Shown here: positions 35,601 to 48,959 of the stretch, piece after piece
How the letters are laid out: the number at the start of each line of letters is the position of its first letter
How positions within the stretch are numbered: the stretch's first letter is position 1
Notes under the pieces: generated by a model
The model's database searches: none
The model's input: the letters and a program-made list of their open reading frames with translations, nothing else
Told to the model about the DNA's origin: nothing
Position numbers and translations under genes: made by a program
Assembly (NCBI GenBank): GCA_024734555.1
Contig: JANPWX010000653.1
Span: forward strand, 3,056,936 to 3,120,935
DNA: 64,000 bases
DNA from: Trochalopteron elliotii
Lineage: Eukaryota; Chordata; Aves; Passeriformes; Leiothrichidae
Direction: 5' to 3'

Positions 35601-38600
35601 GTTCTCTGAGAGATGCTGAATTCGTTTCAGTGAGCCCAATTATGTTACACTCCGTAATTCCTGTATGAAAAACAAGCATTTTACTTTAATATGAGGAGTT
35701 GCTACAATCCTATTTTTAAAATTGCATATTCAACACCAGAATACAGGTTGACAGGAGATACATGTAAGGGCCTTTTTCTTTTTAAAAATAACCTGCTTGT
35801 GAAGTACCTTTTACAAAACCAGCAATTACAGCCCCTAGGAATAAATGCAATGAAAACTCAACTAGATAGTCATCATTCAATTAATTTCATGAACAATTAA
35901 CAGATGTCTCCCTAACCACACACACATGGTTTAAATTCAATCAGAATTTTATGACAAGCTGCACATTGCACATTTGAAGCCACAGTAACACAGCGACAGA
36001 ATAAACAGTTTCAACACAGAGGCAAAACTATGAAAACCCATGTTGTCACACAGGACCCTTTACAGACATGTCCCAAGTGTCCAGAATCCATAGCACTTCA
36101 AATCCTCTCATGAATTTCTTCTCCAGAAAAGGGCATTGTTCATTTTCATACCGTAGCCAGTTCCTGGCAAATGCAGAACTATCACAATATGCTGTAGTGA
36201 GTTAATCATGAGTGGTGATATTTTTAAAATTGACTTGTAACCTTGTCCAGATCACAGTAGTAGCAATCCAATGGAATTCCTCTTAAACTCCTCCATGTTG
36301 TACAAATTTACCCTTGGGCTCCCAAAACAGGCATTTGACTCCTCTTCCCTGGAGACTCTCAAATGTCTCAAAATAAAAATGAAAACTGAATAGTGCCATG
36401 TAGGTGTATGCAAGTTAATTTAACCCTTTTATTATGGCTGGGATATCCTGGCTGTCAAGCAACAGAAAATTACTTGATGTCAACATGCTCTAAGATGTTC
36501 TAATTAAACCTCTTTGTCCATCATGTCAGGTTCAAGATGTTGAAGTCTGCTTTTACATTGTGTGAACTTCAGGGTCAAAGCTCTAAGAAGGCAGAAGAGA
36601 GACTAGGAGAAATAAATCTGGTATAATCTCGAGATTAGCACCTGGAAGCCAAGATGGAGCAGTTACATTGCAACCAGATGATCTGCACCAGTCAGAGCAA
36701 AAACCAAACTACAAAACTGTCACTAATTTGCAAAACTTCCTTCCTGTATGGAGAGAATCAGTGGTGGATGTAGATATCTGATTTCTCTGATAATGAACAT
36801 CCCCACATAAAAGCCAACCACTTGACATGTTGGCCCTTTTTGCTCTTTTATGAGTCAACAGCTGAATAAAAATCTTTTTGTCAAGTTAAAGCACAAAGAA
36901 TGTTTACTGAAAAGTTGTCGTGAACCTTTACTCCATCAGAATCTGACAAAGAAAAGCAAAGTGAGATCATGTCAACATTCAATCTAGATTTTGCATTACT
37001 AATAACATCTAACAAGTATAGTCACACGATTTTAATAAATACCAACAAAAGTTGCATTACCAAGAGTTATGTGGACCACAATGAGAACAGAGATTTTTTT
37101 TAAAATAATAATAATTTGTTACTGTGGAATTAAACTGAAAACAATCATAATCAAGAAAAAGAATATCTGTAAAAATTAATACAGACAAATATTATTATAT
37201 AAATTAAATAGATATAAAGTCAGAAAGCCCCTAATTCCAAATCCAGAGTTAAACTGAGCACCCCTCTTGCACTCCTTTCCTGGTAAATGCAGCAAGATAT
37301 AACAAAATAACATCCTTTTAACCTCTTTTACCCTGCCTAGCCAGTGCACATTTTCCCTATCTCCATACTTACCCACCCAGCAGCTGCACAACCCTCCCAC
37401 CCTTGTATCCCTCACTATAACTAAAGGAGAAAGTTCAAGGTCGTGGGGAAGATGCTTTGCAGTGAACAGAGCTCTGCTGCACTGGTTGTGCCATTTCCTT
37501 CTCTGCTCCTGCTTTTAAACTGGAGCCCAGGGCACTGTCTTGGCAAGCACTGAACATATAAAATCACTGCTAAATCATGTGCAATTCACTCTCTTCTAAG
37601 GCGTTGCTCCTTCACTCCTCTGGCACAAAAACAGTTTACTGTGAACTGAATTGCAACTAATCCCTTTGAAATCTTTTTTTATCATATACCTTTTATTAAT
37701 ATTTTCCCATATAAACCATTGTTAAATAACAACAGGACCCTCTCATAACACTCAAAATAATTGGCTATTTTGGATGATATTATCAAGACTGTTTAATGTG
37801 ACTTGGGTGAGTGACTGTTATTCATGCAATTCACCATTAGCCCCTTGACCTGGATCATTGCTGGAGCAAGTTTTATGAGCTTAATTGCATTCCCCCCCTT
37901 ACTGTGTAAATTAGTCTGCACAAATAAAATTTCGTAGTTATTGTGCATCATCTTGTTCACAGTTATCTTCTTCTCAGATATCTTCTTCACAGTTACGAAA
38001 GTCTATTCAAAAGGAGGACAAACTCCAGTTGTATTTGCTAAACTGTATGAAGCTGAAAAATAAACCAGTCAAAGTGTACCAGCTCTTGTCATTTTATTAA
38101 ATGAACAAAAGGGCTTTTGTTGATTACGATTATATGTGACCAGACAAGGAAAGAAATTCACGAGAGATGATGGAGGCTAAGAGCTACTACAGCATTGGAA
38201 ATTACAAAGCTTACTGTGGGGGTCTATATTTGTTATAAGATGGGTTGTTATCTTCAATCTAAAAGCGACCTTGATAAAGTATCTTTTGACACTTTTACTG
38301 CTCCTTTAAATGAAATATGCCCTATATCTTCAAGAATCAGCTTGAGTGGAATTGACTCGGTAGCTCAGCTTTACAAAGACAGGGGAAACATTTTCTAATT
38401 TAAAAGAAATTTGAGAAAATAGTTCCATTCCCCTCTCTATTATCTCACCATTCTGGAGCCTAGGTTTCCAAAACATCAACATGCACAGTTTGCTTTACAA
38501 TCCTTCTGCAGAAATTAGCTGACACCCATCAATGTAGATAACAGAAAGCTGTGGCATTAACACTTGAGAGTGCATTAATCTTTCCCAAATTAAAATCTGC

Positions 38601-38670
38601 ACCACAGCATTTAAGATTGAGGCCACCATGGTTCAGTGCTGTTTGACCGCCAATTTTGATAAAAGTGTTT

Positions 38671-38735
38671 TAAGAGAGGTGAGACTTAGATAAATTGCCC
38701 ATGGTTACACAACAGCAGCGAGGGTAAGTGCTCAG
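38671..38735 (+). repeat. MIR-like ancient SINE fragment
   Basis: 'agagaggtgagacttagata' + 'aattgcccatggttacacaa' + 'cagcagcgagggtaagtg' follows the MIR core 'AGAGGTTAAGTGACTTGCCCAAGGTCACACAGCTAGTAAGTG' closely, including the 'TTGCCCA' and 'TTACACA' blocks. This is the clearest of the MIR-like pieces. The match is from memory of the consensus. Confidence 0.55.
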
Positions 38736-40109
38736 TCTATTGGCTGCCACCACAGTGGGGTGTCACGGGTGTTTGCATGTTTACATAAAGCACAAAGCAG
38801 AAGGAAAAGCAATACATTACACCGTATTTCTTGGAGGTGATATCAATATTATATTTCACTGGTGGGAGACAAATATACTTTCACATTTGAGTATCTGAAG
38901 ATAAAGGCACCTTTGGTTGTAAAACAAATGAATATTTTCCCCAGTTCCCAAGCCAGTCACTTTCTCTTGAGTTTAAATGCAATCTGCCTGTGCTGAGTGG
39001 GTGAGTTAATCTCCAGAGATAACACCCACATTCTCAATCCAGGTCTGTATGAAATGAGCTTTCCAGTCAACACACAGCAAGCAAATCTTTTACCACATGG
39101 TGCTGTTTGCACTGGCCTGGGTCCTGCTGACCTCAAGAGTGATGCTCAAAATGGACCTGGGTCTAAAATTCAGTCCAAGTCTCTAAGCTGAATCACTGCT
39201 AACATACAGAATATACCTCTTCTCTGCTTACCCTGTTGCAAAGGTTTTGAAATTCCTGTTCTTGTGTTTTCAGAAAAACCACCTCCTAGTAAAATATTCA
39301 GAGATCTCTGAAGTAAAGCCACTGTCATCCCAGTGTTTTGAAACTATTATTGCACTGCTGGACAGAAGAATGTGGAAACTCTGCAGGACTTTCAATCAAA
39401 ATTCACTGAGTTCCTGGGATTTTTCAAACTACCTCGAAGTCCCACCGTTTTATCAAATTTGTATCCAGTCTGAATTTTTTTTCAGTCCAAGAGCTCAAAT
39501 ATCTCTGCAACAATATGAATTATTAACAGAACTGAGAACACGTTTGATTTCTTGACCCCCAAAAGCTGTACCCTAAGACTTGGTTCTTGTTCTGCAACAA
39601 CTGGGATTTTCACTTAGATTACTGGTTTTCTTTCCCGGTTTTAATGTGGAATAGTGAGGACAAAGCATTAGAAATTAAAAGGAGATAAAACACTGATTCA
39701 TGTTATTCACCTAGCAATGAAATACACCATAAAATATAATCAGTCTGCTATTTGAGTTCCCTGCAAAATTTGGAAAGCAATTAAAGCAATAAATTTAAAA
39801 TTTTTTGTACCATAATTATAGCTCATGCAGAAGAGCAATTACTGCCAAGAGGTTATCCCAGAGAAATTGGAAGCAGACTCCGTGGTTGGTCTTTGCTAAG
39901 GGCTGGGAGATGATGTCCACGGCGGAGGAGCTGTGAAGCAAAGCAGCAGAGACTGGGTCCCTCATGCCAGCTCATTTCTGACTTGTCACAGCCAAATCAT
40001 TTCACTGCCTCATCATCAGGCCTGCCCAACTGTGACAATATAATCATAATCCTACTTGCCAAATCTATGGGGGTTATGAAAAGGAAAAATCTAGGAAGTG
40101 TTTTGAGAT

Positions 40110-40245
40110 CATAGAATCTTTAAGGCTGGAAAAGACCTCTAAGTTCACTGAGTCCAACTGCTAACCTGGCACCACTGAACACCACTAAGCCATGTCCCCA
40201 AGAGCCACATCTGAATGCCTTTTGACCACTTCCAGAGAAAACCAC
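40110..40245 (-). mobile_element. CR1 LINE, 3' tail fragment, minus strand
   Basis: It starts on the plus strand with 'atcatagaatctttaaggct', then 'ggaaaagacctctaag' and 'gagtccaactgctaacctgg', followed by 'ccactaagccatgtcccc' and 'agagccacatctgaatgcc'. This is the complement of a CR1 3' end of the older type whose tail reads 'catagaatcattaaggttgg'. The 5' break is near 40245. Confidence 0.9.
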
Positions 40246-41176
40246 TGTGAAATCATACCAGTATAAACTGTGTGGAATAAGATTTTCTAGGAGAAAGTAA
40301 AGACGAATTGAACCACCAAGAGATAAAGACCACATCACTGGAGCTTTTGCCTTGGAAATCTTTTGCTTTCAACTGGCATCCTGTCCTAATTTGCATTCTG
40401 AACCTCCAAATTCTGGATTCAAGCTCTCTTTACCGTTCTTTGTTATTTACTTTATTCGAGCATATGTAAGCAAACAAACCAAATAAGCGTAAGCTTATGT
40501 ATAAAAGCATTTAAAAGCCAAGTAATCAAGATGAGATAAGACATTCCTGCCATGAATGATGCGATGGAGTTCATCAGTTGGCTCTACTACAACAAGGAGG
40601 GTAGATACAATTAAAATGCTATAAAAGATGCCTCAGACCGTAAGGTTCACAGTGGCATAAGTAATTGGAGGAAAAGAGGTGGGGAAAAAAGCAAAACTAA
40701 GTGGAATTTAAAGTGTGAGTCCTTATACTCTAGGTGTCCCAAGATTTAAATCTTGGATTACTAGGAAGACACAGAAAAATTTGGGATGAAAGCAATGGCT
40801 AGAAACTCCTCTCTTCTGGGTCAAAGACACATGTTTTGTCAAAGCAGAGGACACAGGAGACAAATCCCTCTCCAGAGTTAGTGAAGGGCAGCAAAACAAA
40901 ATCCTGGAGCAAAGTCCAGGAGCTGCAAACTTGTACAAAATTCACCACCACCTGCTTCAGAAGCCAATAGTACTGAAAATAAACACTACCAGACATTTTA
41001 GGAAGCAAAACCAAAATGAAAGGCTGCATTGCACATGACTTCAAGCTTAGTTGAAGACATGAGAGCAAATAAATCCTTTGGTGACGGAGTTAGTCATGTT
41101 ATATAAGACATTACTAGATGTTACTGCGGTGATAAGAAAAAAAAGTGAAGAAATAAAGGAAAAATATTAAAAATAA

Positions 41177-41200
41177 AGGAAAACAGAGGAAAACAGAGGA
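41177..41200 (+). repeat. Short tandem repeat, unit AGGAAAACAG
   Basis: About 2.4 perfect copies of a 10-mer in A-rich DNA. Confidence 0.85.
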
Positions 41201-41439
41201 TATAAAAGAAAAAGGATTAACATTTATCTTTTAGTTATAACATAGCCAGACATGTTACATCTAAGGACAGCTTAGGCTCTTCTGTATTTCTTGGGACTCT
41301 TTTTCACTTGAAAACCAAACTAAATTTAACTGAAAGGGATGTATATTGCTTTCTATCTCCAGGGATCTTGTGAGAGTTCACAAGGGCTGCTAGGGCCAAA
41401 TGGTGATAATACAACTCCTAGAACTAATTTGGTTCAATT

Positions 41440-41910
41440 TGGATACTTGATTCACAGCACGAAAGCATGCAGTAAAGCAGATGCTATTAGCTTGTGCTGA
41501 TTAGACTGGCCAATGTGATATCAATTATATTTTTGATTTGAAACCTTCCTGCTGATCTGACTAATCTGTGCTATTAGAGGCTTGAACAGTTAGACAAACT
41601 AGATTGAACATTAAGCTGAACTGTCCCTCTGAAGAAGTAGAGGATAAGCCAGAGGACACCAATTTTTGCCTTCAGTGAGACAGCAGGACAATCCACCAAA
41701 CCAGGTTGGCAAGAATCCTGCAGAAACAGATACAACTATCCGTTGGAATGAACTGTGGTAATAAGAATAATTGGTAACAGCTGTAATTGTATTGTATTAT
41801 TTCATTAGAACCACATTAATTATTATACTGAGATTCGTTATCAGCAAAGGGAGCTCTGGCTGGGGTCTGACATAGGGCGTGAGACTCAGAAGATGCAATT
41901 TGCATCTCCA
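41440..41910. promoter_or_regulatory. Possible conserved non-coding element with a POU-type palindrome
   Basis: The left part contains GCTGATTAGACTGGCCAATG and 'ctgctgatctgactaatctg', with repeated GATTA/TAATC cores and a CCAAT box. The middle holds 'gtaataagaataattggtaa', 'cagctgtaattg' and 'cattaattattatac'. The right end has a perfect 17-nt palindrome AGATGCAATTTGCATCT (41891-41907) that includes the octamer ATTTGCAT bound by POU factors. The make-up is enhancer-like, but untested. Confidence 0.3.
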
Positions 41911-43135
41911 GATGTATTCCCAAGGAGAAACCATATCCATCATGCCAATCACCCCAGCAACACTTTAATTGGGTGTGACTGAACATGCTGGGGAAGATAC
42001 ACTAAAATAACAAAGAATGAGGACTGCTCATGTGTCCAAATAAGAAATTACAGTTGTGAAAAAGCAACTGGGGCTGCAGCCTGAGCAGTACCTCTGTGCA
42101 CCCCATAACAAAGCACTTGAGTAAGGACTTCAGTGCTGCTGCTGATATAAATGCAGGGGCTGCAGGAATCTGGAGTAACCAGCAACACTGTAAATTGTCT
42201 TCACGCTATTTAATTGTAATTCATTAAATATAAATGTATAACTTAAAGTTAACTCACAATGCCCCATTGTATGGAAGCACACGGCTCCCTTTGAGCAGCC
42301 AGGGATCCCACATGAATATCTGAGGCTGGATTTTAAGCTCATTCAGGTTACAAATAATGGTATCCACTGCAGTTGTATAAAAGTGACCTGCATGTTCCTG
42401 ATGCATGGAGGGTTGGGATGGAGTTGTTAAATCCAAGAAGCAGCTAGGCTTTGAAGATTTGCAATTGCACCAAAAGCACTGACAAAGAACAGTTGATTTC
42501 TCTCATTATGTAAAATGTGGATGCTCTTGTCTTGGCCAAAGAGGTGAGAGCATAAGATTTCCTGCTACTTACAGGTCGTTTGGTTGAAAAACATTATCCC
42601 TTTGCAGTGTGGTCTATTGGCAATTAGATAACAAATACAGGTCATGTAGATGGAGTCAAAAACATTGCCGTGCTTTACAGCCTGCTTGTACAATAACTCC
42701 CTTGCTGGCAATGCAAAATGGAAAAAAAACCCAGATAAAAACCACCAACCAGAACCATAAAGTAGCAAAGCCCTGCTGATTTCGACGGAGCTGTGTGAAT
42801 TTACTGAAGATTCTGTCCCTTACTGGTGAGTTTTGAAGCTTCTATAACTAACTAAGAAAACTCATTAAAAGTGCCTTCTGCATGCAAGGTTTTTTTCCCA
42901 TGCAAATTTTATGTCCCTTCCAAATCAGGATCCCGTTGAATGTGAAATTCATGCCAGAAACATGAGACTTTTTGGAGATGCATGTAGAGAGGGAATTGTG
43001 CAGAACACGAATGGGATATTGGGATATCCAACGGAAAATACCAAACAAAGTTGTCTGCAAAAATTCTTTTGTGACTGTAGATTGACCAAACACACAAAGA
43101 AATTAAATATGGTATTTGTTAAACAGAGAAGGTCA

Positions 43136-43455
43136 TAGGGTCATAGAATCATTTAGGTTAGAAAACACCTTTAGGACCACTGAGTCCAACCATTAACTGG
43201 GCCTTGCCAAGGCCACCACTAAACCATGCCCCAAGTACCATATCCACACCTCTTAAATCCCTCCATGGATGGTAACTTCACCACTTCTCTGGGCAGCCTT
43301 TTCCAGTGCTTGATCACCCTTACAGTGAAGAAATTTTTCTTAATATCCAATGTAAATCTCCCACAGCACATCTTGAAGCCATTGACTCTCATTCTACCAT
43401 TTGATTTTTTGAGAGAAGAGACCTTCCCCCACCTGGCTACAACAGTCTTTTAGGT
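43136..43455 (-). mobile_element. CR1 LINE, 3' end with part of ORF2, minus strand
   Basis: The copy reads, on the plus strand, 'gtcatagaatcatttaggtt', 'agaaaacacctttaggacc', 'actgagtccaaccattaac', 'ccactaaaccatgcccc', 'ctctgggcagccttttccag' and 'cacccttacagtgaagaaat', the complement of CR1 from its tail up into ORF2. It has the same tail type as the 40.1 kb copy. The 5' break is near 43455. Confidence 0.93.
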
Positions 43456-43963
43456 ACTTGTAGAAAGCAATGATCCAAGCTTTTAGGTCAATAATTTCCA
43501 TTTTTTTAAATTATCACCTTGAGTAGTGGGATTTTTTTAAGAAAGTAGTTCGAGTTGATTACCTTTCCCACTGGTGCCTACAATAAACTTGGATTATTAT
43601 TTGCACAAAAAATTACTGAATTTCAAGTCACAGGACTTGAAAAGCTCAGGAGCCACTTTCCTTGCACCACTGAAACCAAGACAATTCTGGAGAACAGTGT
43701 TTCTTACCATTTGCATATAAGCACATATTTGCATCACACTGAGAGTGACTGCTACCCATGAAATGAGTAGCACAGCATAACAACCACCACAATAATGACA
43801 ATATTTTCGTTCCATCACCTGCACCATGTCCTACTAATCTGTGTTTCTGGAATTCAAGCAAACATCCTAGGATCTGTCAATCTTAATATCCATCTCTGCA
43901 CTCTCTCTCCTTCCCTGCACTGGCTCAGAACTGTAACAGGTATCTATGTCTTGCCAAATGCAT

Positions 43964-43986
43964 AATTTTAATTTGAAATTAAAATT
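43964..43986. repeat. AT-only inverted repeat AATTTTAATT-TGA-AATTAAAATT
   Basis: Perfect 10-nt arms with a 3-nt loop, followed by the further AT palindrome 'taatatttaatatta'. In such AT-rich DNA short palindromes are common and may be only chance. Confidence 0.8.
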
Positions 43987-44529
43987 AATATTTAATATTA
44001 ACATAAATGCATTTTTGTTTGTGCATGTAGTTAAACATTACTTAATTCAATGTTTGAATGTGAACATCAAATTCTCTTAATCAAATCCCAGGCTCTGCAG
44101 TCTCGTTTAAACCCTGATGGGCAGCACTCACGAGATGTGTCATGTGTTTGGGTTTGGCAGTGAGGGGAACACACATGCAGCTGTACCAGGACAAACCCAG
44201 TGCATCCAACATTGCTTTACATGTCTGCTACACTGCAAGTGCAACCATCCTGTGTTCCATGATATTTGCAACAAGGTTTTGCAAATCAATTAAAACACAC
44301 ATTGTCTCCTCTTGGTACACAAACAGCACAGAAATGCCATGTCTTTTTTTTTCCAGCAATTCAGCCCTTCAAGTTACATTTTTGTCACCCTTCACCTCAA
44401 CATCCACATTGTGGCTGTCAAGCCAGGAAGTCGCAGTGACAGCCACATCTTGAAGAGCCATCTTTCCCTCTCAAATAATCTAGTTTGCAATGGGTATCTT
44501 TACCTACTATTCTTCTATTTTCCATCTCA

Positions 44530-45060
44530 TGAGCCGCCATGAAATTGGCATTTAAAACTAATTGTACGGTAAAACTCCACGGATTCCAGAAGCTGTGTCT
44601 GAGATTTGTGGCGAGGCAGTGGGACCAGATTCCCCCCTGTATTAGTTTTCTGTCTGCTACATAACTGTGAATGAGTGCTAAAGGGGATTATTAGGCCCCA
44701 GTGGTGAGATAGAGTGCATATAACTAATCTGCATTGCTTATCTCTAGCAGACAGTGGTCTGTCAGGACCTGTCTACATGCCCTCCATGCTTGTCCCTTGC
44801 CTTTATTGTCTTGCCTCTGCTGTTGCTGCTGGTGGCTCTCCTGTGCTCTTATAAACAACCAATTACTGCCCCAAACAGATGTCTGTGGCTATGATCAAAT
44901 AATTCAGCTGGAGTGAAGAGGCCTTAAACAGGTCAATTCCATTCAGTTAGACATGGTATCTGAGCGAAGGCGAAAGGAGGCACTGCAGGGTGACCTGAAC
45001 TTGTGAGTTATTGAGAGCAGGTAAAGTTAGGACAGCGGATAATGAATCAGCTTTTGCTGG
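44530..45060. promoter_or_regulatory. Possible conserved non-coding element (texture only)
   Basis: About 500 bases of normal-complexity sequence with scattered CpGs ('gtacggtaaaactccacgg', 'tggcgaggcag', 'gagcgaaggcgaaagg', 'cagcggataatg') and TAAT/ATTA cores ('aaactaattgtacgg', 'aggggattattaggcccc', 'aaccaattactgcc'). No simple repeats interrupt it. The texture differs from the flanks. Conservation is not tested. Confidence 0.3.
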
Positions 45061-48000
45061 TTAACACTGTAAAAATACATAAAATGAAAGCTGAAGAATT
45101 ATTTTAAGTCCCTTTTGCCACCAAAAATTGAATGGATTTTTTTAATGGAAAAGTGAATTCCTTTGCAACGTACAACATTTTCATATTATGCATTTGAATT
45201 AACAAAAGACACATTCATCCCTGAAACGAGCCATTAGTTTATAAAGCTAAAAATTCATATATACAAAGGAAATTTGATATGTGTGCTTTTGACAAAGTAT
45301 GATTTCCATTAAAATATTGTGCAAACTTCAGAGTTTATAGCTTGCTCATTCAATAAATTTGTGTTTAGCTTTTGTCTTCCTCAGTCTGCAGAGGAAACAA
45401 TGCGTATCGGGCAGATGTTCAGGCATCAGAACAATTAATGTAGCCTTCAAAAAGGAAAAACAAAAAGAGACCAGCTTTAAATCTTTTGTGCCTCTGCACT
45501 CACCAACCACCCTACACATGATCATAAAAATACGTGGTTGTTTGATGGGTAGTTATGTTAAGCTGTAACCATAACCAAAAGCCATGACCAAGGGGGTGAC
45601 CAAGAGAATCCTTTTATTGTCCCCTCCTGATTCAATACCTTTTACAGCAAGATTTTCCATTCTGCACTGCTGTCGTACAGCCACTCAAGCATAATGGCCT
45701 GATCACTATAAATTCATTGGGGATTGGGCCCAGAGAAACAAGCAAATTCCCTTGCAACACTGAATCAATACTATTCATGTTATGTCTAAGATATATAAAC
45801 ATTCATAGGCTCAGGTAAGGCTTAGCCAGCAAAAGAGGGGTGCAAACACTGGAGAAATCTGAGAGTTTCACTCAGTTTCCTAGAAATTTCTCAAAAAACT
45901 TCTCAGACACCTCCACAACCAGGAGAGAGTCTTTTCCCAAAAGAACTTATGATCTCTGGGTATGACTTTAGCACAGAGCCCCGTGTAGAAGGCAGAGAGA
46001 AGCTGGCTCATACATGAAGGAGCACTGGAAGGGATCATGCATAGAAGCAACATCTCTGGACCTTTAACAGCCCTTTTATCTCAAAGCAGCAACAAGTTTC
46101 ACAGGCTTTTCATACTCTTTGGAAAGATAAATCCTGTAGCAAGGGCAGGGGTTTTGGAATACCAGAAGGTGAAGAGGCAGCAGCTGTAGCTGCCCCTTCA
46201 TGGGAACTGAGGACAAAACCGGAGGTAAACAAGAAAAAACGGTGGGCAAATGCAGAATATATGAAATGAAAGAGACTGGCATTTTGTATGCAGATGTAAT
46301 AGACAGAGACAGATGTACAGATAGGAAAACAGAAGATAAGAGAAGGACTGAGAGGAGGACAAAAGGCAAACAGGTCTTTGGAACTGGTGAGTCAACACCG
46401 GAGAAACATTACCAAGGCTGACAGCCACATTGAAGGCTGAGTTAGAGACATTAAAGAAATTATTTAATGTTTATTACCAAGAAATGTTTTAAAATAGGTT
46501 TAAACTTAGTCTTGTGATGGAGTACAGTTTACTGCAGGGAGCTAAGCCACGGCTGAAAGGAAGAATTTTCTTGAAGCCATGGTCCAATTTCCAGTTAATT
46601 CCTTGTTAATCTCAGTGTAGCCTGGACCACAGACCTTAGCTCTGGAAAGGGAGACCTTTCCAGTTTACCTGGAAACTTCACAACATATGTGATCCCAGGG
46701 CAAATTTCATAATAAAAAAAAGCAAGTGAACACTTGGTCCTTCAGCTTATTTTGTGCTGTTTGCTGCTAGAGCAACTCAGCATTTCTCAGCTGCCTGACA
46801 AGTTTTGTCTAGCAAAGCATTCTCAGATATACCTGTACAAACAGCTGGTACCCCAGATCACACTCACAATTTTCACAGAATAAACCCATGATATTTACAT
46901 AGAGTTTTACAGACTGTTAGCACACCGTGCAATTTGCATTTGCTTATGTCTACTCCATATACTTAAGACTTAATCTTTCATTAAAAATCGATTTCTCCCA
47001 AACCACTAATTATAGGTACTTCTCCATCAGCTAATTCTGATTTCTCATTAGGGGACACCTTATTCATAGTATCTGCAGACCAAAATAGTGTTGTCCTCCA
47101 TCCTTCCTTCCTCCACATTATCACATCAAAAATAAGCTTAATTATTCTACTTTGCTTCTTAGACACAGACTTCCTATATTGACAGCTTCTGAGGTGTGGT
47201 TTGATCACAAAAATAGAATATGTCACAAAATAGAACAGAACAGAAATGGCAAAAACCATGACCAGATCACAGAAAATCTGAGGAAAGATATTCCTAGTCC
47301 GCCTTCTTGTTAGAAAAACTGAAAATACAAAAAACACAGTCTTCAAGCCTGGGATGTGATTAAAGCTCTAAAATCTTTAAAACCATCTTCAGTGTTTTGT
47401 TATTAGCTCCTCATCATCTAAATCCCATCCTCATGATCAACATTGGCTCCTAACAGTCCAAACTGCTAAATTCAGACTAAACAGACTAAATAGTTAAATT
47501 CAGTTAATCTAGTTGTGTTGTAGTTTTTCATTTTGGAGAACTATTCAAACAGTAACTTAGTACATTGACAAAAAGATAAAATATTTGAGTCAACTGTTTT
47601 AACTCATTTTGTAAAAGCAGCCCACTGGGAAGGATCCTGTACCTGCAGTGTTTTTTCACGTCCTGGGGCAATGCTGCAGTTCTCAGCTCAGAAACATGCC
47701 CTCTGCAGCCTTCCAGACAAACCTACACCACCTTTGGATATTTAAGGAAGCACCATCAGCAGAACAACCTATTATTTAAACAAGGGACTGACCTGGAACA
47801 CCTGCCCAGTGCTGTTCACCTTACCAGCAGAAACCTCTCTGCTTGAAACACTTAGGAACTCTATTAGTCACAAAGGTAGTCAGTGAAACACAGTGGCCCA
47901 GAGGATGACTCAAACAGCCGAAACCACATGTGACATTCTCTGAAGTTAAGAAACGCTTCAGCTGAAGGAGAACAAGAACCAGGAAATCCTTTCCTAGTGC

Positions 48001-48959
48001 CATGATTTAAAGGAAAATAAAGAAAACCCTTAGGTGTAAAGTCAGTTGCTGAGCTGGTGCACAAACATTGAGTCAAATTCCACCTTGCCTTTCACACAGA
48101 AGACTGCAAATGGTGCAGTATGGCTTGTCCTTGGACTCTCTTTAAAACACATCTGCAGAATCCTCTACAGGCACAGGACTCCCAGAGACCACAGCTAAAT
48201 TACAGCTGCATTTCAGTGACTTGCAGCTCCATTATTTTTCCCATACCAATAACAACGTGCATCTACGCATTGCCAGGCCATGGTGTTGGAAAGATCAGAT
48301 CTGCCTTCAACAGCTGTTTGCATCTTTGCTCATGTTCATGTTAAAACTGGCTCTTATACAACCAGCCCCTACATAAAACCACCTGCTGGATGGACACTCT
48401 TGAGTTACTCAAGTACAGTTGTACAAGATCAACACCAACAAGAATATGGGACAGAATATTTCTTTACAGCACAGATGAGACCTGAGATACTGTTCACAGA
48501 AGGCACTGGTAACCTGACTGTTTGGGCACTTATTGCCAAAAGTATCAATACTTCATTAGAAAGTAATTAAGCAAGAGAATAGCTATGAGGAAATCCTAAA
48601 TTCTCATGAGGGAACATGGACCAAGTCACAGAGCAGAGACCAACTCAGAGGTTCAGGCTCCAAGAAAAGAAAATTAGCAAATAGCATAAGCAGAGCAAAC
48701 TGATTTCTGTTCTCTCAAGACCATAAACCTGGCTTGGTATTAGTCCAGAATGGGTGGGAAGAGATTCCAGGCAAAGTAATGCTTGCTGATCCCTGGAGGG
48801 TTTCCAGTTTAGCACACAAGTAGGTGTATTTTCTTAGAATCATTGTACCACTGGTTTGTGCTGAATAATTAATTAACCTTAGCTTCAGCCCAAAGGAGGT
48901 AAAAACCATTCAACATGCATTTAGCAGTGATAAAAATCAATCTGTAAAAGAACAGACGT

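Larger units (their letters stand above)
34401..40109. other. Single-copy stretch with homeodomain-site cluster and a MIR-like remnant
   Basis: No gene was recognised. It contains a dense TAATT-type block (35390-35600), a partial duplication near 37955-37996 ('ttcacagtta' twice with 'atcttctt' units between) and a MIR-like fragment (38671-38735). Open frames stay near 100 codons. Confidence 0.5.
40246..43135. other. Single-copy stretch including an enhancer-like block
   Basis: No gene was recognised. A 10-mer tandem (unit AGGAAAACAG, 41177-41200) and a possible regulatory block (41440-41910) are listed apart. Several overlapping small frames at 42848-43138 on both strands show no domain. Confidence 0.5.

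Noticed and set aside
45580..45605. Direct repeat of TGACC half-sites as a nuclear-receptor element
   Set aside because: Spacing and half-sites do not match a standard element well enough.
46981..47346. 121-codon minus-strand frame with hydrophobic stretches, receptor-like at a glance
   Set aside because: Only one or two hydrophobic runs and none of the conserved motifs of the olfactory or other seven-helix receptors. AT-rich DNA often yields Phe/Ile-rich frames.
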